Below are positions 1 to 7,177 of a stretch of DNA of 36,654 nt, one piece after another; position 1 is the stretch's first letter, and the number at the start of each line of letters is the position of its first letter. Position numbers and translations under genes: made by a program. The stretch covers positions 1 through 36,654 of the forward strand of contig JBLHVI010000034.1 in assembly GCA_047630175.1 (NCBI GenBank). Direction: 5' to 3'. The DNA comes from UBA4582 sp047630175 (lineage in GTDB: Bacteria; Pseudomonadota; Gammaproteobacteria; Pseudomonadales; Azotimanducaceae). Below the pieces are notes generated by a model that worked only from the letters and a program-made list of their open reading frames with translations, had not been told where the DNA came from and made no database searches.

Positions 1-48
1 ATCGATGCGGTAGAAAGTACCCTTTCAGAAAAAAAAGCCGGAAGCTAA
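1..48 (+). CDS. Possible C-terminal end of a gene cut by the window edge
   Basis: Frame 1 is open from the first base to a TAA at 46-48 and reads as 15 codons ending in STLSEKKAGS. The composition is plausible for a charged protein C-terminus. Fifteen open codons are easily obtained by chance, so this is a weak call. No function can be given. If it is real, the gene lies mostly to the left of the window and is read in the same direction as aox. Confidence 0.25.
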   Translation: MDAVESTLSEKKAGS

Positions 49-63
49 TGACGTAATGCGTTA

Positions 64-160
64 AGACACCCAGCAAAGTTCAGAAGAGCAAAGTTCAGGA
101 AGCGTAAAGTTCAGGACACCCATGATCCTGAAGAAAAGTTCAGGACACCCATGATCCTGT
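64..160. repeat. REP-like repeat cluster with hairpin-forming units
   Basis: AAAGTTCAG occurs four times (75-83, 90-98, 106-114, 135-143). The last two copies extend into identical 25-base units at 106-130 and 135-159, containing GGACACCC and ending in GATCCTG. Within a unit TTCAGGA (110-116) is complementary to TCCTGAA (126-132), giving a 7-bp stem with a 9-base loop. A partial GACACCCA lies at 65-72. The graded decay suggests a repeat family, such as palindromic elements mobilised by REP-associated (Y1/IS200-type) transposases. No transposase is present here, so that assignment is inference. Confidence 0.6.
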
Positions 161-954
161 GGCAGATATAGATTACCTACCCTGGCGTCACCTAACCTGT
201 GGAATATTCGCCCTTCTTGGGTTCAGTGGATAACCTAGCAATGGATATTGCTGCATTTCCCAGCGTCGCCATGAATGCTTGGCACGCTCTTCTTTGCACT
301 ATCAAACCAGCATCAATCAGCAATTGACCATCGAGCACAAAAAAGCACCACCAGATCAGTCACTGCCATATTTCCCGTTCGGATGACGTTTGTTATCAGT
401 CAACAACACGCAGTTTTTGATCGCTGTTCCCCACACTAGGTTCATCGCAAAAAAAATCAGACGAACGCTGCAATACATTGCGACTATAGCCAATAGACGT
501 AGATTTGAGGGGCCGGTGACACAAAGTTAGGTCTTGCGCCTTACTTGTGATCCGTCAATGACGGTAGTGCCGTATGACTACCACGCAAAGCATTTCGAAA
601 GTCAACTTCCGCCTTTTGGCTTGCGCAAAGCTAACGGTCGCAAGACCAGCGCTTACACAGACAAGCGGTTGTGAGCGACGCATTGACGCTGGCTAGCGCA
701 CGCGACGGATCGAACCTTCGATTCGACAGAAGTGCATGCAACTAGCCATTAAATGAATGGGCGACATGACGCCAAACGCTTATAGATGGCGGGCAAGTCG
801 ACAATTAATTTGTTAGACGCCTTGAAGCGCTAAGAGCATCGCGTAGTAGTACGCAAATCGTGGCCATACTCGACGATGAACATCGTTATTGGGAACGCCA
901 TAGCTAGTCCCTGATTCAACAACACGTTTCTTTGGGACTTTACATTTTTATTTT
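161..954. other. Long gene-poor region upstream of aox
   Basis: About 800 bases without a convincing coding region. A minus-strand open stretch ends at a TAG at 192-194 and runs back to about 360 (roughly 55 codons, ending in GEYSTG), but it has no clear start and no recognisable family; it may be a gene remnant. GGTCTTGCG (530-538) and CGCAAGACC (639-647) form a perfect 9-bp inverted repeat about 100 bases apart. No tRNA, insertion-sequence end or clear sigma-70 promoter was identified. Confidence 0.5.
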
Positions 955-958
955 GGAG
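955..958 (+). promoter_or_regulatory. Ribosome binding site that sets the aox start
   Basis: GGAG lies 9 bases before the ATG at 968. The only in-frame upstream alternative is a TTG at 932, which has no Shine-Dalgarno sequence. The ATG at 968 is therefore preferred. Confidence 0.7.
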
Positions 959-967
959 ATCGTTGGC

Positions 968-1615
968 ATGAGCGACGCATTGGAATATTTTTCACCAGCA
1001 CCCAACCACGACCCGTTGAGCAAACACCGAGTGCCCGCAGGGTTTTCAGACCGGATAGCCTATCACTTGACCAAGCTGCTACGCTTTTTTGCGGATCTTT
1101 TTTTCGCGAAGCGCTACGGCCACCGCGCAGTTGTGTTGGAAACCGTCGCCGCGGTCCCGGGAATGGTCGGTGGAATGGTGCGGCACATGCGCTCGCTGCG
1201 ACGGATGGAAGACGATCGAGAGTCGATTCACACATTGCTGGAGGAGGCCGAGAACGAACGCATGCATTTGTTTACGTTTGTGGAGATTGCCCAACCCAGT
1301 TTTCTAGAACGGATGCTAATCCTTCTGGCGCAAGGCATTTTCTTCACGAGTTTTTTGTTTCTATATGTTGTCTCTGGCCGCACAGCGCATCGACTGGTTG
1401 GTTACTTTGAAGAAGAGGCAGTTTACAGCTATAGCGAATACCTAACCGAGGTGGATAGTGGCCGCTTGGAAAACGTACCAGCGCCGAAGATTGCAATCGA
1501 CTATTGGCATTTGCCTGCCGATGCGACCCTACGGGATGTGATCATCGCGGTTAGGAGCGATGAGATTGGTCATCGAGATGCTAACCATGTATTTGCTGAT
1601 CAATTTGATCATTAG
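968..1615 (+). CDS. aox: Alternative oxidase (cyanide-insensitive ubiquinol oxidase)
   Basis: A 215-residue di-iron ubiquinol oxidase. The family transfers electrons from ubiquinol to oxygen, forming water without proton pumping, as an interfacial inner-membrane protein. All family motifs are visible: LETVAAVPGMVGGM with ligand Glu at residue 58, ENERMHL (Glu97, His100), FEEEAVYSY (Glu near 149) and RSDEIGHRDANH (Glu199, His202). Plant enzymes usually have EEEAIHTY and DEAHHRD, so the Tyr and Ile-Gly here are variants, but the metal ligands are kept. A hydrophobic stretch at about residues 115-135 fits the membrane-binding helices. The start is the ATG with GGAG 9 bases upstream. The gene stands alone, followed by a hairpin; no NO-sensing regulator (NsrR/NorR) is adjacent. 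Confidence 0.96.
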   Translation: MSDALEYFSPAPNHDPLSKHRVPAGFSDRIAYHLTKLLRFFADLFFAKRYGHRAVVLETVAAVPGMVGGMVRHMRSLRRMEDDRESIHTLLEEAENERMHLFTFVEIAQPSFLERMLILLAQGIFFTSFLFLYVVSGRTAHRLVGYFEEEAVYSYSEYLTEVDSGRLENVPAPKIAIDYWHLPADATLRDVIIAVRSDEIGHRDANHVFADQFDH

Positions 1616-1623
1616 CCTGAATT

Positions 1624-1644
1624 GATGCCTCTTTGAGAGGCATC
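1624..1644 (+). terminator. Terminator-like hairpin after aox
   Basis: GATGCCTCT (1624-1632) and AGAGGCATC (1636-1644) form a perfect 9-bp stem with a TTG loop, starting 8 bases after the aox stop codon. No T-run follows (next bases TGTGGC), so it is not a canonical intrinsic terminator. It may still end transcription or protect the 3' end of the transcript. Confidence 0.5.
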
Positions 1645-2041
1645 TGTGGCTGGCATCTGCCTTCTCATAAGCTTCCAGCAGCACTATGTTCTTTATTGGC
1701 CGGCCGCGCCAACGGCCGATTGGCAAAGCGTATAAGCCAAGCCAATGGGCGCACCCTAGATGGTTGCGGGCATCAATAAGGGTACCGCTCTCTTACCCAC
1801 GACGCTGCTACAACCATGCCCGGCAAGGAGCAAGTGGCCTCAAACGGAACCATTGTTTTATGACGACACACACGTTTCGTCCATAAATCTACACAGATAA
1901 GCGCTCGTTATCCGCGACAATAGCAGAATGTGATAGACAGCCTGCCACTGTACAAATGCAATTCAGATTCACATAATGCTTCCAGAATTCATCTGCAGGC
2001 TGATATCAGCAGCGCTATTTGGCGCCCACGCCTTACTTATT
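1645..2041. other. Intergenic region between aox and the MoxR gene
   Basis: Roughly 400 bases with no supported gene. An open stretch of about 66 codons at 1686-1886 (+) has an Arg/Pro/His-rich translation and no family resemblance. The promoter of the MoxR/VWA pair presumably lies here, but no clear -35/-10 pair was found. Confidence 0.4.
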
Positions 2042-2046
2042 AAGGG
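2042..2046 (+). promoter_or_regulatory. Ribosome binding site supporting a GTG start for the MoxR gene
   Basis: AAGGG ends 7 bases before the GTG at 2054. The in-frame ATG at 1976 has no Shine-Dalgarno sequence and would add 26 residues before the family's usual N-terminus, so GTG is preferred. Confidence 0.6.
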
Positions 2047-2053
2047 ATACCAC

Positions 2054-3004
2054 GTGACTCTGAAAAATATCGACAAACTGGCCAGCGTTGCGGTCATTCA
2101 AGAAAACTTCGAAAAGTTGAACTATATTTGCAGTCAGCAGATAGCTACGGCTGTCTTCCTCGCCTACCATCTGGGCAAGCCCATCCTCATTGAAGGCCCC
2201 CCAGGCGTGGGCAAGACTGAACTGGCAAAGACCACTGCCGAGCTTTTAGATATCGAATGCATTCGTCTGCAATGTTATGAAGGGCTGGATGAGTCAAAAG
2301 CCATCTACGAATGGAAGTACGGCAAGCAGTTACTGTATACCCAAGTGCTGAAGGAAACTCTCAGCGAGATCCTTGATGGTGCCAAGGGCTTGACAGAGTC
2401 TGTCGAAAAGCTACATGAGTTTGGTGACATTTTCTTCTCAGAAGACTTCCTTGAGCCACGACCGCTGCTCAAAGCCCTGAAAAACACGGAAGGCTGCGTG
2501 TTGCTCATCGACGAAGTCGACAAATCAGACCATGAGTTCGAGTCCTTATTGCTCGAAATGTTGTCTGACTTTCAATTGTCGATTCCAGAGATTGGCACGG
2601 TTAAGGCCCATCCTGACCGCAAGCCGTTGGTTTTCCTGACCAGCAACAATACACGAGAAATCAGCGACGCCCTCAAACGCCGCTGCCTACACCTTTACAT
2701 CCCATTCCCTGACGCGGCACTGGAAAAACAGATTATTGCGGCCCGCGTGCCCGAGGTTTCAGAGAGCCTGCGCCATCAACTCGTCACATTCATCCAAGAG
2801 TTACGCGAGATGGACCTTAAAAAGGTGCCTGCCATCAGCGAAACCATTGACTGGGCCAGAACGCTTATCTTGTTGCACTCAGAGACACTGGATGCAGACC
2901 TGATACGACAGACATTGAATGTCATCCTCAAGTTCCAAGAAGATGTCGAGACTGTCGAGGCTGAAGTGCAAAGCCTGACTAACAAGGCCCTTAAAGGAAG
3001 CTAG
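2054..3004 (+). CDS. MoxR-family AAA+ ATPase
   Basis: A 316-residue AAA+ ATPase of the MoxR type. Such ATPases work with VWA-domain partners as chaperones in metal-cofactor insertion or enzyme maturation. Walker A GPPGVGKTE is at about residues 48-56, Walker B VLLIDEVDKSD at about 149-159, a sensor-1-like FLTSNN follows, and an Arg-rich LKRRCLHLY fits the arginine-finger region. The GTG start has AAGGG upstream; a longer form from ATG 1976 is possible. The next gene begins 4 bases after the stop and encodes a CoxE-like VWA protein, the classical partner, so the two are almost certainly co-transcribed. The resemblance is to CoxD-type MoxR proteins. The client is unknown: no molybdenum hydroxylase, CO dehydrogenase or methanol dehydrogenase gene is in the window. 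Confidence 0.9.
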   Translation: MTLKNIDKLASVAVIQENFEKLNYICSQQIATAVFLAYHLGKPILIEGPPGVGKTELAKTTAELLDIECIRLQCYEGLDESKAIYEWKYGKQLLYTQVLKETLSEILDGAKGLTESVEKLHEFGDIFFSEDFLEPRPLLKALKNTEGCVLLIDEVDKSDHEFESLLLEMLSDFQLSIPEIGTVKAHPDRKPLVFLTSNNTREISDALKRRCLHLYIPFPDAALEKQIIAARVPEVSESLRHQLVTFIQELREMDLKKVPAISETIDWARTLILLHSETLDADLIRQTLNVILKFQEDVETVEAEVQSLTNKALKGS

Positions 3005-3008
3005 CGCA

Positions 3009-4457
3009 GTGGACACGACACTCGTCGATTTCGTCAAAGCACTGCGCACGGCAGACCTAAAGGTGTCGCCTGCAGAAACCCTAGAGGCCATGCACTGCAT
3101 GGATCTTGTCGGCGTGCAGGATAGACGCTTTCTGAAGAACTCTTTGTCCATGGTGCTGGCCAAAACCACTGATGAGAAACAAGCGTTCGATGAGTGCTTC
3201 GATCGGTTCTTCACGATCGACAAGTTTCGCGCGGGCAAGGATGAAGAAATTGCCGATGATGACATGTCCACGGACGGCGATGACGACGAATTCGACACCG
3301 ATGAGCAAAGCGGTGAAGCCTCCGGTAAAAGTGGTGGTCAGGGAGGTGGTCAGGGCAGTGGCGAGGCAGAGGATGACACCAATGCGCTTTCACCCACATC
3401 GGATCTCGGCAAACTTCTGCTAGAAGGACGGCGCTCCGACATCATGATTCAGATCGCCGAGGCTGGCCGCAAGGTCGACGTTAACCAGATAGTTGTGTTC
3501 ACTCAAAAAGGGCTCTATACCCGCAAGATCATGGACGCTATGGGTCTCAAAGGCTTGCAGGAAGAGATAGGCGAACTCCAAATACAATCAGGTAAGCCCG
3601 AACAACGGCTTGCTGGCAAGCTCAAGAGCGCTCGAGAACTACTCCGCGAACAAGTTCGAGATCACGTGGAGCGGCAGTTCTTCCTGCATGCAGACGAGAC
3701 CGGCAAACAATTGCGCGAGGAACTGTTAAAAAAGGTCAAACTGTCTAACTTAGAGCGACGTAACTTCAAGGACGTACAGGCAATCGTCCTGAAGATGGCG
3801 AAAAAGCTTATCGCCATTCACTCGAAACGGCGTAAAACCTATAAACGTGGCCAGTTAGATGTGCGCAAAACCTTGCGCCATAACATGCAATACGACGGTA
3901 TGTTTTTCGACCTGCGATGGAAAGCGACAAAGGTCGATCGACCAAAGATAATGTGCATTTGTGATGTGAGTGGCTCAGTTAGCAACTATTCTCGATTCCT
4001 ACTGATGTTCCTCTACAGCCTTGCTAGCATTCTGCCTAAAGCACGTTCGTTCGCATTTTCATCAGACCTTGGGGAAGTGACGAAGCTATTTGAACAAAGC
4101 AGTCTTGAAGACGCGCTCTCTAAGACCATGCGTGATTATGGCAATGGCTCAACAGATTATGGTCGTATGTTTCTGGACTTCAAGAACCACTGCATGGACG
4201 ATGTGGACAACAAGACCACGATTATTATTTTGGGTGATGCACGCAACAACTATGGCGATCCTAAATCAGAAATCTTGCGGGAGATGTTTGACAAGGCCAA
4301 GCGGGTTGTCTGGCTCAATCCAGAGCCACGTTCCAGTTGGACTGTCGGTGATGCAGAAATGAAAAAATATGCACCCGCGTGTCACCAGACAGAGGTTTGC
4401 AATTCTCTTAGCCATTTAGAGCGTGTTGTCTCAAACTTGCTAAAGACTGCTGGTTAG
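3009..4457 (+). CDS. VWA-domain protein, CoxE-like partner of the MoxR ATPase
   Basis: A 482-residue protein with a C-terminal von Willebrand factor A domain. The MIDAS motif DVSGSVS is at about residues 319-325, followed by the typical later elements (GNGSTDYG and a hydrophobic IIILGDARNN strand), as in the CoxE/VWA-containing family. Residues about 78-125 are a low-complexity acidic and Gly/Ser/Gln-rich linker. The N-terminal third is helical and the middle is rich in Lys/Arg/Glu. No signal peptide is visible, so it is probably cytoplasmic. The GTG start has AAGGAAG about 8 bases upstream, overlapping the end of the MoxR gene. In CoxD/CoxE and NorQ/NorD pairs the VWA protein delivers the target to the ATPase ring; that role is inferred here and the target is not identified. 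Confidence 0.88.
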   Translation: MDTTLVDFVKALRTADLKVSPAETLEAMHCMDLVGVQDRRFLKNSLSMVLAKTTDEKQAFDECFDRFFTIDKFRAGKDEEIADDDMSTDGDDDEFDTDEQSGEASGKSGGQGGGQGSGEAEDDTNALSPTSDLGKLLLEGRRSDIMIQIAEAGRKVDVNQIVVFTQKGLYTRKIMDAMGLKGLQEEIGELQIQSGKPEQRLAGKLKSARELLREQVRDHVERQFFLHADETGKQLREELLKKVKLSNLERRNFKDVQAIVLKMAKKLIAIHSKRRKTYKRGQLDVRKTLRHNMQYDGMFFDLRWKATKVDRPKIMCICDVSGSVSNYSRFLLMFLYSLASILPKARSFAFSSDLGEVTKLFEQSSLEDALSKTMRDYGNGSTDYGRMFLDFKNHCMDDVDNKTTIIILGDARNNYGDPKSEILREMFDKAKRVVWLNPEPRSSWTVGDAEMKKYAPACHQTEVCNSLSHLERVVSNLLKTAG

Positions 4458-4558
4458 CCTTTGAAAGCCAGCAAGGTCTCAGTGTATTGACACGCTAATC
4501 TGCGTTGCATCACCCAACAGCGCTGTCTTGCACGCATACTGCCCCAGACCACATCTCG

Positions 4559-4567
4559 TGCTACACT
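4559..4567 (+). promoter_or_regulatory. Possible extended -10 promoter for opp
   Basis: TG-C-TACACT matches the extended -10 pattern TGnTATAAT in five of six hexamer positions except the third and fifth, and lies about 30 bases before the oppA start. No good -35 hexamer sits 17 bases upstream, which extended -10 promoters can tolerate. A TTGACA at 4487-4492 lacks a suitable -10 at normal spacing. Confidence 0.3.
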
Positions 4568-4597
4568 CCGCCGATACTTTTTTGCTTGAGTGTCAGA

Positions 4598-6202
4598 ATG
4601 ATTCCACGTCACATCCTCGCCTTTATGGTTCTGATCTTCGTTAGTAGCAACTTATTGGCAAGCTCAGCTACCGATTTTGAAACACAAACCATCACTATTG
4701 CTCTGCCGCAAGAGCCACCACAACTTAGTAGCGTGAAGTCCACCGATCAGGTGAGCATTATGATCTTGGGTCATGTCATGGAAGGCTTAACCCGTTACGA
4801 CCGGCGCGGTAAGGTTATCCCTGGCGTCGCCGAACGCTGGGAAGTCAACGACAAAGAAGCCACTTTCTGGTTACGTAAGGACGCGCTCTGGAACGATGGC
4901 GAGCCAGTTACTGCCCATGATTTCGTGTTTGCATGGCAAACAGCCCTGAAGCCCGAAACCGCTTCTGAATACGCGTTTATTCTCTACCCACTGCTGAACG
5001 GCGAGGCCATCAACAAAGGCGAGCTAGATGCCTCAGAGTTGGGGGTTCAGGCCGTCGACGATTACACGTTGAAGATTCAGTTTGAGCGTCCTACTGGCTA
5101 CTTTGAAAAGCTCACCGCGTTTGTCAGCTATCTCCCATTGCGGCGTGACTTCTTCGAGAGCAAAGGTGCACGCTATGCCGCTGATGCCAAAGATCTGTTG
5201 TACAACGGCCCTTTTGTCATTGATGACTGGGTTCACAGCGCATCGTTGCACATGACTAAAAATCAGCAATACTGGGATAAAGACAGCATTACCCTGAACG
5301 CTATTAACGCTGACTACATCACGGCTGATACACGTGCCCGCCTCAATTTGTTTATTGATAACAAAGTAGTTTTAACAGCGCTAGATGGAGAAACCTATAA
5401 GGACGCACTGACCCAGAAATTTCGAATTCGACGATTCACGACAGGTAGCGTGTATTTTATTGAATACAATCACCGGGCCGAACGCGTCACCAGCAACCTG
5501 AACTTACGGCGCGCTATACAACACGTGTTCGATCCCGACGAGATGGTCAACAAAGTGCTGGCGACACCTGGTAATCTGCCAGGTAAAAGCGTTTTTCCTG
5601 TCTGGCTGTCTGGTAAGACGGGCAAGTTTCGTCAGGAATATCCCGCACCTGAAGCACCTTTAGACCTTGTGCTGGCAAAAGAGTATCTGGAAAAAGCCAA
5701 AACAGAGTTGGGTCTGGCAGAGCTTCCACCGCTGATATTACTCGTTGGCGATAGCCCTACTGCCGCTAAACAGGCGGAATATATGCAAGGTATGCTGAAG
5801 GCGAAATTAGGCCTAGACCTCAAGATTGATATTCAGACGTTTAAACAGCGCTTAGCGAAAATGACGTCAGGCGACTTTGACATGGTAGCCGCTGGTTGGG
5901 GACCTGACTATGACGACGTGATGACTTTTGGTGATTTGGCGGCTTCCTGGAACCTCAATAATCGGGGTCGCTACAGCAATCCAAAATATGATGCCCTCGT
6001 GCGAAAAGCCATGAGTAGCGCTGACACCACAGTGCGCATGGATGCCATGGGCAAGCTGCAACAAATTTCGTTCGACGATGCCGTCGTATTACCCCAGTAT
6101 GAACAAGGCATCATTTATTTATTGCACCCCAAGGTCCGCGGTGTCATGCGGCGCGTGATTGGTCACGATCCAGACTATACTTATGCACGCGTCATTGAAT
6201 AA
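4598..6202 (+). CDS. oppA: Oligopeptide ABC transporter, periplasmic substrate-binding protein
   Basis: A 534-residue extracytoplasmic solute-binding protein family 5 (OppA/DppA) protein. It begins with a signal sequence: MIPRH, then a hydrophobic core of about 15 residues, then a likely cleavage near LLASSA. The mature protein shows the family's opening pattern (TITIALPQEPPQLSS, HVMEGLTRYD), the conserved WLRKDALWNDGEPVTAHDF block at about 90-110 and late motifs such as AAGWGPDYDD. It binds peptides and delivers them to OppBC. The ATG at 4598 is chosen because it starts the signal peptide; the frame is open upstream to a TTG at 4505, which would add 31 residues. oppB follows after 42 bases. 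The ligand (di- or oligopeptide) cannot be read from sequence. Confidence 0.93.
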   Translation: MIPRHILAFMVLIFVSSNLLASSATDFETQTITIALPQEPPQLSSVKSTDQVSIMILGHVMEGLTRYDRRGKVIPGVAERWEVNDKEATFWLRKDALWNDGEPVTAHDFVFAWQTALKPETASEYAFILYPLLNGEAINKGELDASELGVQAVDDYTLKIQFERPTGYFEKLTAFVSYLPLRRDFFESKGARYAADAKDLLYNGPFVIDDWVHSASLHMTKNQQYWDKDSITLNAINADYITADTRARLNLFIDNKVVLTALDGETYKDALTQKFRIRRFTTGSVYFIEYNHRAERVTSNLNLRRAIQHVFDPDEMVNKVLATPGNLPGKSVFPVWLSGKTGKFRQEYPAPEAPLDLVLAKEYLEKAKTELGLAELPPLILLVGDSPTAAKQAEYMQGMLKAKLGLDLKIDIQTFKQRLAKMTSGDFDMVAAGWGPDYDDVMTFGDLAASWNLNNRGRYSNPKYDALVRKAMSSADTTVRMDAMGKLQQISFDDAVVLPQYEQGIIYLLHPKVRGVMRRVIGHDPDYTYARVIE

Positions 6203-6244
6203 AAAATTTATAGAAATTAAGCGACTAGTGAGAGATAAACGCCC

Positions 6245-7177
6245 ATGTTAGCTTACACTCTGAGGCGCCTCTTAGCGGGCGTTATCACCGTTTGGTTTAT
6301 TGCGACCGCCACTTTTATCGCCATGCATCAGGTGCCGGGCGACCCACTGATGAATGATAAAGCCGTCAGCGCCGAGATTCGCAAAAACCTAGAGCGTAAG
6401 TACGGCCTCGACAAACCCGTGGTAGAACAGTACTTCATCTTTCTGGGGAATATGGCCACCGGTGACTTTGGCATCTCCTTTACCCAGCAAAACCGTCGGG
6501 TCAACGACATCATTCGAGACCATTTTCCCGTTTCAGCGACACTAGGCATTTTAGCCATCGTCTTTGCCACGACAGGGGGTATTTTGTGGGGCGCGTTGAC
6601 GGCTATTTATCGCAACCGACTACCCGATATTATTATCATGTTTTTAGTCATCTTAGGTATTTCAGTACCGAGCTTTGTGTTCGCGGCCCTCGGTCAATTA
6701 TTACTGGTCAACCTCAACGGCGCCCTCGGATTTTCACTCATTCCGGTCGCGGGCTGGGGCACCTTTTCCCATATGCTTATGCCGTCCATGGTGCTGGGTT
6801 TAGGCACCATGGCACTACTAACCCGCCTGATGCGCTCGTCTATGCTAGAGATCGTTAATGAGGACTACATCAAGACTGCCAAAGCCAAGGGCCTTTCACC
6901 CCTCCGAATATTCTTTAAGCACCAATTGCGCAATGCCATTCTGCCGGTAATCACGGTTTTGGGGCCACAGATTGCCGCGATCACTACCGGCGGCTTTGTT
7001 GTTGAGCTAGTGTTCGCTATCCCGGGGCTTGGACGCTACTTTGTCCAAGCAGTACAACAGCTAGACTATACAGTCATCATGGGGACAGCCGTTTTCTACG
7101 GCGCCTTTCTGGTACTGATGGTGATTATTGTTGATATTGCCTACGGTTTTATAGACCCCCGCGTGAGGTTACAGTAG
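6245..7177 (+). CDS. oppB: Oligopeptide ABC transporter permease OppB
   Basis: A 310-residue inner-membrane permease of the OppB/DppB family. The N-terminal helix (LAYTLRRLLAGVITVWFIA) is followed by MHQVPGDPL, the family hallmark, and by five further hydrophobic segments. The EAA cytoplasmic loop that contacts the ATPases is seen as DYIKTAKAKGLSPLRIFFKH with the trailing ILP at about residues 200-230. Length is typical (about 306-340). The start ATG is preceded by a purine-rich GTGAGAGA. It forms the channel together with OppC, whose start codon immediately follows this gene's stop. Confidence 0.95.
   Translation: MLAYTLRRLLAGVITVWFIATATFIAMHQVPGDPLMNDKAVSAEIRKNLERKYGLDKPVVEQYFIFLGNMATGDFGISFTQQNRRVNDIIRDHFPVSATLGILAIVFATTGGILWGALTAIYRNRLPDIIIMFLVILGISVPSFVFAALGQLLLVNLNGALGFSLIPVAGWGTFSHMLMPSMVLGLGTMALLTRLMRSSMLEIVNEDYIKTAKAKGLSPLRIFFKHQLRNAILPVITVLGPQIAAITTGGFVVELVFAIPGLGRYFVQAVQQLDYTVIMGTAVFYGAFLVLMVIIVDIAYGFIDPRVRLQ

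Noticed and set aside
279..299. Sigma-54-like TTGGCACG followed by TTTGCA upstream of aox
   Set aside because: The spacing between the GG and GC elements is three bases too long for a functional -24/-12 promoter.
700..730. tRNA-like T-arm (GGATCGAACC, TTCGATTCGA)
   Set aside because: No acceptor, D or anticodon arms could be built around it.
188..818. Integron attC-like core sites (ACCTAAC at 188-194, GTTAGGT near 526, GTTAGAC at 812-818)
   Set aside because: The complementary core pairs are at the wrong distances, there is no internal L/R box structure, and no integrase or cassette gene is present.
1597..1611. Palindrome TGATCAATTTGATCA, superficially FNR-like
   Set aside because: It lies inside the last codons of aox, does not match TTGAT-N4-ATCAA, and is not placed to control a neighbouring gene.
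1686..1886. 66-codon open frame (+) after aox
   Set aside because: Arg/Pro/His-rich translation, no family resemblance and no good ribosome binding site.
3300..3370. Short GGTGGTCAG repeats in the VWA gene as a possible repeat array
   Set aside because: They simply encode the Gly/Gln/Ser-rich linker of the protein; no CRISPR or mobile element structure.
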